A stretch of 64,000 nt of DNA from NCBI GenBank assembly GCA_026119855.1, contig JAOWBW010000220.1, positions 2,348,828 to 2,412,827 of the forward strand, written 5' to 3'. The notes under the pieces were generated by a model, which was given only the letters and a program-made list of their open reading frames with translations, did no database searches and was not told the DNA's origin. The stretch's first letter is position 1; every line of letters starts with the position of its first letter. A program made the position numbers and the translations under genes. Positions 9,870 through 22,200 of the stretch are shown one piece after another. This stretch comes from Campanula takesimana (Eukaryota; Streptophyta; Magnoliopsida; Asterales; Campanulaceae).

Positions 9870-11394
9870 CTAGGCTTCTTGAAGTTGATCATCTTCTGGC
9901 TCATTGACCCTTATGATGTACACCTGTGTAGAGAGGACACCCCCAACAAGTTAATGAGATAGACTTCTATTTGATAATCATTACTCCCTCCGTCCCACCC
10001 GAATTAGGATTTTTGGGTTGGGCACATGGATTAAGGAAAAAGTGTTAGTGGAGTAGGTATTATGAGTATGAAATAGATGGAGTATATACTAAGGTAAATT
10101 ATTCGTCTTCTAAAGAAAAAAATTAATAAGATCTCAAATAAAAGAAGACAATGTGGTGTCACCATACTACACTCGTCGATTGGATACTCTCCATAAAGCA
10201 CAACCCCCTTTGTCCCTCAAAGATTCCTAATTCTTTGAAACCTACTTGACCATATATTCAAAGAACATTTGATATCGATCGGATACTCCATAAAGCACAA
10301 CCCCCTTTGTGAAAAGTAATGCAAAAGAAAACCATAAGAAATAAGATGACAATATAAAACCGCGAATGAATCTGCAATGATTATTATTACCTTAAATACT
10401 GTAGGCTTGATTAACTGAAAGACTAATGCATCCCCATCAACCAGTTGATGGTCAATAGAAAATCCTCGCCACCCACCACTAAGTCCACATTTGTGAGCCA
10501 AATATACTGTTGGATACTCTTCTCCGTCTTCGTCCACCAATGTAATGGTGTCATCAGACCTAGGAAGGTTTTTCCGGCAGAAATAACTCTGGAGACCCTG
10601 AAAATAGAATAAGATAAGATCACAGAAAATAAAGGCCCAGAAGAACAGAACACACAAACACTGACCAGCCAAAATCCACCGGTCACATGGGATTGAAGCA
10701 TAGGCTTGACCATTATAGGATAATCAGTTCCTAAATTTACTTCCAATTCTTCTGCTTTCAATGTAGCCTGTGCCCTAGCTTCATCCGAAGCATATACCCG
10801 ACCCGATAAATCTCCCCTCTTATAGTACCCTCTCCTACACATACATACATACATACCAAGAGTTAAAAAAAAAAAAATAAAAAAAAAAATAATCCATAAT
10901 TATTAGGTTACCTTTTTGGAAAATTATAACGCAAACGCTCATAAGTCACCTGTGAATAAGAATCCAAATCAGTGTTGTAAACAAAGAAACTCTGATTAAT
11001 TAGGTTATTATGAATAAGAAACTCACGATTTCCTGGTAAACAGGGGCAGGATTATTGGCGACACGGTTTGATCTCCTGACAACCACCGATTCAGTGCCGA
11101 TTATTCGGCGTTTTGTTGTTCTTTTCATCTTTTTTTAGGTCAATCAAATTAACAAATACAGAGACACAAATTAGTTGGTTGAAGATAAAAAAAAAAACGT
11201 GACTATACAGAAATGTAGAAACAAAGAGGGAAGGGGAAGGAGTAAACCGGAGAGGGATTTGGGGAAGAGGAAGTTTTGATGGATTGAGAGAGGCGAGTGA
11301 GATTGAGCTCTTCCATCCTCTTCTTGTTTTCTTCCAGCCTCTGATTCCGTACCTTCTCGTACGGTGACGGTGGTGTTTTTGCCGCGGCCACCAT
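9870..11394 (-). CDS. B3 domain-containing transcription factor, complete
   Basis: A predicted nuclear DNA-binding protein of about 238 aa, of the At3g19184/At5g42700-like B3 group. The exons are 11394-11248, 11128-11027, 10949-10912, 10834-10666, 10597-10391 and 9923-9870; all borders are GT-AG and the phases join without gaps. The N-terminus carries EENKKRMEELNL and RRIIGTE...RRSNRV basic segments. The B3 domain spans roughly residues 135-234 and includes MVKPMLQSHVTGGFWL, YFCRKNLP, TLVDEDGEEYPT, GLSGGWRGFSIDH and DGDALVFQL. The protein ends in RVNEPEDDQLQEA. The ATG chosen (MVAAAK) aligns with the start of the neighbouring paralogue at 2100. The in-frame extension upstream looks like leader sequence. 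Targets and expression cannot be told from the sequence. Confidence 0.9.
9984..10082. mobile_element. Internally deleted Stowaway-like MITE in B3 intron 5
   Basis: CTCCCTCCGTCCCACCCGAATTAGGATTTTTGGGTTGGGC and the following words match the left part of the full-length family member at 45639-45893. This copy runs straight to ATGGAGTA after about 100 bp. Confidence 0.6.
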
Positions 11395-11911
11395 TGCTGC
11401 TCTTTTGTCGTGTAGTAAAAAGAGGGAGGGTCGTCGGAATCGGAAATTGCTGTGTAGTGCTAGTTTTATAGAGGATTCATTCGACCGTTGGAAATCCACC
11501 TTGAACACATTACCGGTTTAAAGCTGGTTTAGCTCACTGCTCGAGTCTCATTGGTCTGTGTTCGGCCTATGTCCCCTCTCTCTCTCTTTTTTTTTTTTTG
11601 TTCACAATTTTTTATGAGCTTAGAATTGCCAAGTGGAACAAAATTACTGGTTGGTTTAGGCATAGTCAGCAACGGTCAAATTCAAATTTATATGTAGTGT
11701 TGCACTGCTCTTGTATTTACCACTTCATAATGGAACAATAAAAAATCTCATCCATTCATGATAAATACAGTATGGTAGAACTTGTCAATGTTTATGTGCA
11801 TTACTTGTTTGTATATTACTTATATCATGATATTATTACGGTATAGGAGTACTGTAGAAATAAAAAAGAAACGCGCTTAGTTTCAAAATTTTAAAAAATT
11901 ATATTTAAAAA

Positions 11912-12330
11912 GTGAAAATCTGCTAAAAAAACGTGTTTTACGCTAAGCTTTGCGTAAAACGTGTTTTTAAGTTGGCGCGGTGACATTTTTGTAATTAACG
12001 GGAAGTTGTTTAGCGCTGATCGTAAGTGCCAGTGGTAGTGTAAAAAAGTGCCAGCACATGTACACTGGCATTTATTGACACTACCACTGACACTTTTAAT
12101 AAGTGTCAATATCAATGTAAAAAAATGTCAGTGTACTTACTGGCAATTTTTAACATTACCACTGACACTTAAGAAAAGTACCAATTTCATGTTTATAAAC
12201 GCCAGTATGAAATCACTGTTTTTTTGTAATATTAACACTGGGCATTTACTATGGTTGCCAGTATTTATGAAAATGCCACCACTTGTTTCGAATAATAATG
12301 CACAGCGTCTTTGAAAAACACGTTTTTCAC
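11912..12330. mobile_element. Inverted-repeat element, 'GTGAAAA...ACGTGTTTT' family, copy 1
   Basis: Ends GTGAAAAT and TTTTTCAC enclose subterminal ACGTGTTTTACGC motifs and an internal palindromic zone built of AGTGCCAGTGGTAGTG-like words. A related element lies in opposite orientation at 53787-54190. The superfamily is unclear and no TSD was identified. Confidence 0.6.
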
Positions 12331-12803
12331 AATACTCACTCATTTAAAAATACTCTACCGACTCAAAATAAAAGTCCAAAAAATTGTCAAATTTGCTATT
12401 TCACTTTTTCTTTTTTCTTTCTTTCTTTCTCTTATTTTATTTTATTTTTTTTCAAATTTGCTATTGATCATTAACAAATTTGATATTTTTTTGGACACTC
12501 ATTTGGGATGTATGCAGTACAACAATTTGGGAATTTCTATTTGGGAAGTGTAAAAAGGGAGTGTCAATAGTAGCACCCCCAATGAGAGGGGGGTGGGCTT
12601 AAAATAATGAACAGAAGTCAGTCAGAGAGATTGTCTCCGTTTATATTTTCTCAATAAGAATATTAGAGAAATAACAGACTATTCATTCCCACTTTTCCCC
12701 GCCAATGTGAGAAGTTGACTCATATAGTCAACCATCTATGCTGTTATACAGCACCACACCAAGTAAGAGTATCACAAACAATAACATCATGCTTCTTTAG
12801 TTT

Positions 12804-15307
12804 CTAATACTTTATCAAGCCCAAGCTTTTCAACCATGGGAGCACCTCGGCTAGGCCATCTGTCAAGCTTCTAGGTTTGTAATCCAGCTCCAGTTTGGCC
12901 TTCTCGCACGAATAAGCCCACTGGTGCCGTATAACATACACAGTCTGTTCAAGAGAGCATTGCAATGGTCAGATGTCATAATCTATGGTACAAAAGGGGG
13001 GAAGCAGGGGGTCGGTGCACGAGTATAATGCACACATGAGCATACCTCCTCAAAACATGGAGCAAGAATAAGTGTCAGCATTTGACTTGTCGTACATTAT
13101 AAGGATGATTGTTAAGTTATGATTCTGAGATTTTATCAAGCATCCAATCTATCCTGAATTTTCATGTTTTTCTTCTCTTAACTTAGCGCAAGAGGTGGTC
13201 AGCGAGTAAAAACTGCTTCAACAAAAAGATAAAGCAGCAGGAAGTAAAGAAGCTAAAACAAGAAGTTGGGAGCATACCGGAGGGCTGATCAGGGGAAGCT
13301 TTCCTGTTATCCTAGAGAAAAGAACTGATACCCAACCATAAGCCTCGATCACCCACAAGGGGATGCTAAACAAAGGCTTTCTCGTTTTGGTCAGGATGGC
13401 AGCAATGTCAAAGAGTTTTGCAAATGATTCATTTTCTCCAGTAAGAAGATATCTTTCACCAGGTCGACCTTTACTCAAAGCTGCAATGTGGCCTTCTACA
13501 ATATCGTCAACGTGACTAAATGAAAACTTATCATTTCCATCGCCAATATAGCCGGGTAACCTCCCATTAAATCGCTCGATGATCTGACAGAAAAATAATG
13601 CTGTTTGAAATCATCATTTTTTAATCAATCTCAAAGACCGTATATTGAAAAGGTTAGAGATGAATAGAAATCATAATAACTTCAATTCACTAAAATAAGA
13701 AGTCAATTATCATCCCCATCAAGCTCTGAAAAGAAGATTCTCACAACTTACGATGGATGGGAAAACCAAATAATCCAAAAAGTGAAAAGATTAATAATGA
13801 AAGTTCTTATATACATGGATACTGTAAAGCAACTTCCTAAAATGATAACTCATTTCTCATTAATTAGAGATCATCAAATGCTTCAACGTTCAATAAAGTT
13901 TTGCCTTTGAACAACTTCTCTTGGTTGTATTGTACAAAACATAGAACTTCCAACACTTGAGATCCAAAGCAATCAGCCAATCATACAACTTTGACTCAGG
14001 GTAGCTGTAAGTGAGCTAAAACTTGAAATTTATGACAAGCATGAATAATGCAATGAAGTAAAGGAAAAAATTAGGATCACAAGGTATAGGAGTGACAGTA
14101 AATCTCAACTAAACTTAGCCATCAACATATTCCAATTAGTGATCCCTGTTGCATGTGTTGAAACATTTCTCCTAGTGAGGGAACTAAAATTGCTCGAGGA
14201 ATTTGTTCGTTTCAAATTATAGGTTTTCCAGTTTCGCCAAACACCTATCTACTATTTTCATTTCAGCTAAACTCAATAGGAATGTACTAGATTAGTTAAT
14301 TTCACCAGTTTAAAACATGCCCCAACTCATGGACTGTTCATTCATTTGGACTGATGACCTCTTCAAAGAAACTTTTATACGAATAAAACAAATACTACTA
14401 CCAAAATGGTCATCCTACAAACATACAGTTATCAATAGTGAATAACCAGTCACATTTTCCAGCCTCGGTAAGTAGCTAGTGCATAATAAACACACGAGAT
14501 GCTACGGAGTAAATTAAACCAGACGAAGCAACAACAGAACTAGTAGTGAACTTCTCACCATTCGAGCAACAATGTTTCCAGCAGTGACCTTGCCCGGACC
14601 ATATATGACTCCAGGATAAACCGGCACAATAGGCACCCCCTCTGATGCAGCTTCTAATGCAATCTTATCAGAAATAGCCTTTGATTTCTCATACTCCGTG
14701 CAAAATGACTTGCCAGGATGAATCTATCAACACATTATCCAACACAAAATAATTACAACACGAACGAGACAAATCCTACAGAATAAAACTAGTGATAAGA
14801 ACAAGGCTCAATTACTTGAGTTTCATCTGCAACATAGCCATCCGTCGATCCTAACGCGAAGAAGGACGAAGTGTAAATGATTTTCTCGATGGTGCCAATC
14901 TCTTTGTACGCTTGCAATACGTTCCTCAAACCTCCAACATTAACCTAACCATTGCAATCATCCAAATACATGTAAACAACAGAATCCAATTCGATGAGTG
15001 ATGAATTAGTAAGGTTTGGGGGATTTTTGCTTACAGTATTGAATTTAGAAGGATCGGGAAGCCAGGGCTCAACAAGAGCGGCGGCGTGGAAGATGACTTG
15101 GCAGCCGGAGCAGGCGGCAAGGAGTGAGGAATAGTCGGTGACATCACCGTATACTAGATCTAGAGTAACGCCGTCGGAGGGCGTAGGGAGGGAGGAGAGG
15201 TCGCTTGTTTTACGGACGAAAGCTACGACGGAGTGGCCGTGTTTGAGTAGGGCGTGGCAGAGACGGCCGCCTAAGTAACCGGAAGCGCCGGTCACCAACA
15301 CCTTCAT
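12804..15307 (-). CDS. FLDH: NAD(P)-dependent epimerase/reductase, FLDH-like (farnesol dehydrogenase type)
   Basis: Extended short-chain dehydrogenase of about 337 aa. It closely resembles what I know of Arabidopsis FLDH (At4g33360), an NAD-dependent farnesol dehydrogenase linked to ABA responses. The exons are 15307-15035, 14944-14816, 14723-14559, 13583-13278 and 12944-12804, all GT-AG and in phase. The N-terminal Rossmann motif TGASGYLG starts at residue 6. GDVTDY and FHAAALVEPWLPDPS follow. The catalytic YxxxK is YEKSK (Tyr145, Lys149) and YPGVIYGPG lies after it. The protein ends in LPWLKSLGLIKY. A hydrophobic stretch near residues 270-290 (PLWVIEAYGWVSVLFS) fits membrane association in this family. 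No frame break is seen. Other extended SDRs (DFR/CCR-like) are less likely because the FLDH-type signatures run through the whole length. Confidence 0.9.
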
Positions 15308-16271
15308 GCTGAATTACCGGTAGTTTTCTCCGTCTTCTCTGATGCTAAAATGTTCAGCTCAAAATAAAGTCAACTGAACTGTAATGGCCATGATTTAACT
15401 TCAACAGTCGGTAATCTTTCTCAAGGTTGGTCAACCCAACTAAAGAATGACCTGGAAATTTGGGTGTTGCTGTTTACGCCCCGTTAAATTATTGAGTAAA
15501 CCCGTAACTGTGCTTTTTAAAGTATTGTGAAAAACACCCGGATATTTTTGCTCCGCCAATATTATAAAGGATATGGGCCTATAGAGGTTAATATGGGCGG
15601 TTTGTGGACCGTTGGATCATTTAGTAACGATGAAATTACCATTTTATCTCGACCTTCTATAACCGGGCCCACCTGCTTATGTTATTTGAAGAAGTATTAG
15701 TTAGTTGACTATTATACTGTCCGACTGCATCCGAATCCATACCTAAGAGAGGATGCGACACACCTTTACTTTTACTAAGACGTGTTTAAGAATAATTAGA
15801 CAAATAGTGAGCTTTCAGACCTCCATTTGATGCGAAATTACAGTCTGACTGATAAAATTGAAGATAATCGATGGCTGAAGCTACAACTGTTGCAAATCTA
15901 TGCAATTTACATTATCATAAGGTTTTTAGTCCAATAATTGAGATAATTTTTGTGTAAATATAATAATTAGTGGAAAACTATGACATAGTTACAGAAATAG
16001 GAATGCTTGTTATTACTGCAGGATTATTTATAAATACAGGTGTTTACAACCCCATGAAGAGGGCTTTAGAAAACAGTTTCCCAGCTTATTTGGAAGTTGG
16101 AACACAGATCCATCTTCACACTTCCTCCCAAAAGTTTCTGCAGCAAAATCGATGTACACTTCTCCAGCAAAAGTTTCCCAGTTTGAAGTCAAAGGCTTCA
16201 ATTTTGTGGCACTTTTTAGTGACTTTATCATTCCTTTCTCCAGTCAACTCCACGTGCTCGAGCCAGAGCCA
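15308..16271. other. Spacer between the FLDH-like and DUF829 genes
   Basis: It holds the promoter side of the dehydrogenase and the 3' flank of the hydrolase, both on the minus strand. Open frames at 15970-16422 (+) and 16028-16231 (-) are not supported by any family resemblance. No repeat was recognised. Confidence 0.4.
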
Positions 16272-19200
16272 TTATAGCCTGGACCGACGAAAGCACTTTA
16301 TTGGATTAAAATGTGAATTCCTAAGCGTAGACAAAGAGGATGGCGTTCTGCTCAAGGTGGAAGCCGACCTTATATCCCAATCATCAACATTCTTGGGGAC
16401 ACAAACGTCAGACAAAATTTGACCCAAAACACCATGAATGTCGATGCTTGGCGGGCTGGATAGAGGGATAACATCTTCTCTCCGTTCATCCTGCACGGAC
16501 CCCACATCTCTATCATCATGATACGCAGTTGTGCTGGGAACAACAAAGAGATCATTCATCTCAAGAGCCATCCTTTGGAAACTCTGGTTTGAACTCGCTA
16601 CTGCTTCCCTTAAGTAGCGCAGTGGCTCCGACAACTCATATTGGGCCCCATCCAATCCAATCTTTTCCTCTTCAAGTTGCCTAATTTTTCCGGAATATAT
16701 AACATCAGCTTTTCCAAGTAGCTCGGTCACAGCTGCTTTGTACTCGTCGGGGTGATGTCGATAATGACCTACATGCGGGGAGCCACACCATTTTACTAAT
16801 TTAACATCACCACCAAGGCTTTCTAACCGTTGAGCGAAATTTGAGATGATATGAAAAGGGGCAAGATTGTCTTTTTCTGAGCATAAAATGAGATACGGAG
16901 CTCCCATGTCCTACATCATAATAACAATGAACAAGTGAAAAATGCTGATATTAAAAGCATCGGGTTTTGATAGTTTAGAAATTTGATGATACTCACAATT
17001 GTAGCATAAAGAGTCTGCCAATACTCTGCACGTTGGGACTCGAATCTGCTGAGAAAAAGAGTATCCAAGCTAGATGAGATGCCACTGGCAATCCAAGAGG
17101 CTAGGGGTGGAGGACGTGACATTTTAAGCACGCTTGGATGAAGAACAAAACGGGTACCCAAATCACTTGTAAAATCCACGGGGGTGGAATCGAAAATATG
17201 ACCAGAAACACAATCTCTAACCAATCGATACTCATCCTTCACAGGAAAATAACCAACAATTAATCAAAAGATGGATATATCATACCTCTCATTAGAAAAA
17301 CTATCACAAATGAAACAGCACAGAGTGCATGAAATGCAAGTGCAAAAACTGAATTGAGTGCTTACCAGGTTCACAAGTGAATCACATCTCCCTTCAATTA
17401 TCTGCGAGAAAACAAAACTGTTAATTAGCTGTCAAGACTGAATCATCAAGGATGGATATTTACGGGTCCATAATCACTAAATGCATGTGCATTTTATTTT
17501 TATTTCTTTTATACATTAATTTCAAAAATTAAATAAAAAAAATACTAATCAAGGCAGTTCTGTGTTAGTAGAGATAGTGAGAAAATGTGGAGCAACTTTC
17601 TTTAGTCTGTAACCTTCTTTACACCGTATAAAGCAGTAGTTATTTCAGCAGTTTGAGAAAGTGTGACAGAATTTAAGAAAGTGTTCATTTTGAAAGCCCC
17701 ACTTTGTAACAATAAAGACGTAACATAACTGAAAAGTATCCAACCATCATCATCATTTTTTGGAATCAGCGCTAACGTTTACCTGAAGAACTTTGTACAT
17801 GCAAGCTTTAGGGCCACCGGAAAAAGATGCGAATACTACAGGGCATGGCTTAATTTTTAACTCCTTCACAAATAAATTGAAACATTAATAATCATTCATG
17901 AAAATTCACTAAATCCGATAGTAGAACATAAGTCATGTGACTGATGGCAGAATGTGGACTGACCTTAACTAGCTCAACCACAATTTCTGATGCTAGCGAT
18001 GTTGCCTTCTCAGGGAAGAATCTGCAAGATAAATCCACAAAAATGAAAATGACGACCAAATTTGGTGTTTGATGAAGAGTCAGAAAGAGATAGCTCCAAA
18101 TAAAGGAAAATATAGGAAACTCTCTATAGAGTGATGATGCCTGATTACATCTTCTTTCTTGGTAGTCATTCTAAACCCTTTGACTCGAACAAGTAATGAA
18201 ACAGGAATGGGACACAACTCATGTCACAAATAATAAATGACGACAAATACAATAATGACTCGTAGTTAAAAAAATAAAGCATGTAATGATGTTCCCTCCT
18301 ATCTTATAACCTAAGTACCAAGTAAAAATGCAAAAGGATATGTGATGTCTGTCTGATTCTCACTGAGGAGGAATGAGCTTTAGATTCAGTTTGACGGACA
18401 GTGCTACCAGATTTGCCTTTCATCTATAACAAGGCAGAAGTATAACATAGTGCGAGGAGGAAGATAAGAAGAATCTCAGCCAAGCCTTTAGTCGGTGTCA
18501 AACCCGCTTTCTCCACTCCCAAGGACTTTGCTCCAAGATCATCAACTTACTGACATCTTTCTTTACTCTGGTCCACGTTAACTCTGGAATTCTCCCACAT
18601 CTAATCTGCTTAGGGCAATTTGCAATTTGGTTCCTGACATTTACAAACTTTTGCAATGTTGCTCCCAACAGTTTCTTTTCGCCAATTGGTTCCCAACATT
18701 TACATTTTTTTGCAATGTGGCTATAAAAGTAACTGGGCGTTAGTTTTCTAACAGATTTTATGTCATGTGACTAGCACATGACGTTTTAAGATATTCTTAA
18801 AGCTACACATATCCGATTAATATGATTCTTCTTTTAAATTGAAGCTAATATTTAAATCTACAACATATATTTTTTTTGGAAATTTATTGGGTAGTTGGAT
18901 TATTTTTACATTTAATCTTAATTTTAATATTAAAAAATAGAAAACACGTAAAATATAATCTAAAAAAGATATTAGCCCAAATATGTTCCATATGAAGTAA
19001 ATTCTATATGTAGATTATCGGTTCGTAAAAATGTTTGATAGAAAAAAAGGGAGAAGAAAAGGACGATGAATCGAGGGAAGAGTGTATGTGGAATGGGTGT
19101 TGCGGGAAAGTGGCAGAGGGGTGGAGAAAAATAAACTTTAGGAAATATACATATAGAAATTACTTCATATGAAACATACTTGGGCTAATATCTTTTTTAG

Positions 19201-22200
19201 ATTATATTTCACGTGTTTTTTATTTTTGTAATATTTAAAATTAAGATTAAATGTAAAAATAATTTAGGTACCCAAATAATTTCCAAAAAAAAAAATATGT
19301 TGTAGATATAAATATTAGTTTCAATATAAAAAAGAATCATATCAATCGGATATGTGTAGCTTTACGATATTTTAAAACGTCCTTTAAAACGTCATGTGCT
19401 AGTCACATGACATAAAATCTGTTAGAAAACTAACGCCCATTTACTTTTATAGCCACATTGCAAAAAAATGTAAATGTTGGGAACCAATTGGCGAAAAAAA
19501 ACTGTTGGGAGCAACATTGCAAAAGTTTGTAAATGTCAGGAACCAAATTGCAAATTGCCCAATCTGCTTATCCATATTTTTAGTAGCGCGCTCTGTAGTG
19601 GATGCTTTAATTTAAGCATTTTACAAGTGTAACCATGTTCAGTGACGATCAAGAGCAGGATATTGGAAATTTAAATACCCCTTTGAATGTGGTTAATCGA
19701 GATTTTATGCGGAGAATTCAAAAGGGTGAAGTGGAAATGGCAATGAAAAAGATGGGATTGAGGAAAGACGTAGGGCTAGATAGCATACCCATTGAGGTTT
19801 GGAGATATTTTGGGGAGAGGGGAATAGATGGTTAACAACACTATTCAACAAGATATGGAGAAGTAACACAATGCCATTGGAGTGGAGGAGAAGTACTCTG
19901 ATCCCTTTGTTTTGTTAAAGTATAAGAACAAAGGCGATGTCCAAGATTGTGTGAATTATCGAGTGATCAAACTAATGAGCCATACTATGAAATTTTGGAT
20001 CGAGTGATTGAACAAAGACTAAGGAAAATTGTGAATATTTCGGATAACCAATTTAGATTTATGCCCGGAAACTCGACTATGGAGGCAATCCATGTTATGA
20101 GACAAATCATCGAGAAATGTCGGGATAAAAAGAAAGATTTGCATATGGTTTTCATTGATTTGGAGAATGTGTATGATAAAGTACCACGAGAGATACTTTG
20201 GTGGGCTTTAGCAATGAAAGGCGTTTGAAAGAAATATATCGATATCCTCAAGGACATGTATGATGGAGTTAGTACATGTGTATGCACTAGTGTTGGGAAG
20301 ACATAAGAGTTTCCTATTATGATGATTGGAGTGCATTCAAGTTAGTCCCTTTCTGCTTGCTATGGAAATGGACGAATTGCAAGGTCAATCTAAGATGAGG
20401 TACTATGGTGTATGTTGTTCGCAGATGATATTGTGCTAATTGATGAGACAAAAGAAGGTGTTGAAAGTAAGTTATTATTGTGGAGACAAACTTTGGAATC
20501 TCGTGGTTTTAGACTGGGCAGAAGCAAGACTGGATATTTTGAGCGTAAGTTCAGCAGAGTTGGAAGCGGGGAGGCAGAGGTGATCACATTCGATGGAAAT
20601 ATTGTATAAGCTTCTGAAATTTTTCACTATCTTGGATCTATTATCCAAAAGGACAGAGAATTGGATGGCGATGTAGCTCATAGGATCAAAGAATGTTGAT
20701 TGAAGTGGAAGAGTGACATAGGATTTTTATGTAATCCCAGCATGCCCCGTAGATTAAAGGAAATATTCTACCGCGCAACAATCAGGCTGTCACTGATTTA
20801 TGGCACTAAATATTGAGCCGTGAATCAGTGTCATGTTCATAAGATGAATGTGGCGGAGATGCATAAGCTACGATAGATGCGTGGGTACACAAGAAAGGAT
20901 CGGTTGAGGAATGAGGTGATCAGGGTAAAGGGTAAAGTAGGAGTTGCACTCATTGAAGATAAAATGAGGGAGATTCATCTGAGGTGGTTTGCTCATGTTG
21001 GACGGAGACCGGTTAGGACTTAGGAGGTCTGAAGAGTAGAGAAGTGATTGATGAGGGGGTAGGAGGCCCAAGTAAACTTGGATAAGGGTGATTGAAAACG
21101 ATATGAGTTTAGTTGGATTGGATGAAAATATGGCATTGAAGAGGCCGGATTGGAGGGAAACAATTCATGTGGGTGATGGGGGTTTATTTTATATTCTAAT
21201 TATTATTATTTTCATTTCCTCTATATTATATATTCATTCTTTTTAATATCACTATTTTTTCTTTTCTTTTTTCCTTCACTTCATTTTTTGTTGTTTTAAA
21301 TTTTATTCCCACCTATTTCTTCTTTTAACTTTTGTTTTCCTTACATCTTTTCTTTCATGATGACATATGAGGATTCGTGTTAGCCGACCCGCACTATTAT
21401 TATTATTATTATTTTCATTTCCTCTATACTATATATTAATTATAATTATTTACTTTTATTATTATTTTCATTTCCTCAAGAAGTTTTGTCTTGTTTTATG
21501 CAAAAGGTTTGACCGGTAACTTTTTGTAGGCAGGTAAATCCTTCTTTTGTACTCTCATGATTGAAAAACGTTTGGTTGTCTCACAACAACAAACAACAAC
21601 ATTACCCCAGTGCCGCAAAGGCTCCCACCTACGGTGGGGTAAGGGGGGGTCGGATGTACGCAGCCTTGCCCCTGTATTAAAGCACAGAGAGGCTGTTTCC
21701 AGATGACCCATGATGAAAATTGCGTCGAAAATTTGCATGGACTGACCGCTGCTTCATCACAAAGAAGCGCAGACAGTTTAGTGACCCATTTTGCTTTATT
21801 CCATCATATTCCCAAGCCAAAAAATAGTTAGTCTTTGGCTCCATCGGAAATGATGGGAATCAGAAAATTATATTTGAAGTGGATAACTGCTAATACACTT
21901 CTGTAAATAAAACATAGATCATGTGTAAGGTTGGGTAAGCAACCAAATGAGAAAGCTAAAGAGGTTCGTAAGCTTTTCTTTAGTGATGCAAGTTCAAATA
22001 ATAATATCAATGATTGAAAATACTTAAACTGAGTTTGATACACCTCATGGCAAAAAAACTCCACCTCTCATGCTTTTAGAGCCAAAAGAGGCTGCTCTAC
22101 GTTCCAATCTTGTTTTTCATTTTATACTGAAAACTTTATTTCATTGTTTTTCATTTTCATACTGTAGTATTTACTATTTATACACTATCATGGCATCCCA

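Noticed and set aside
10217..10672. 151-codon minus-strand frame over the B3 core
   Set aside because: It fuses intron sequence to exon 5 and continues past the exon 5 donor. The spliced structure explains it.
15970..16422. 150-codon plus-strand frame
   Set aside because: It is antisense to the last DUF829 exon and its 3' flank, with no domain.
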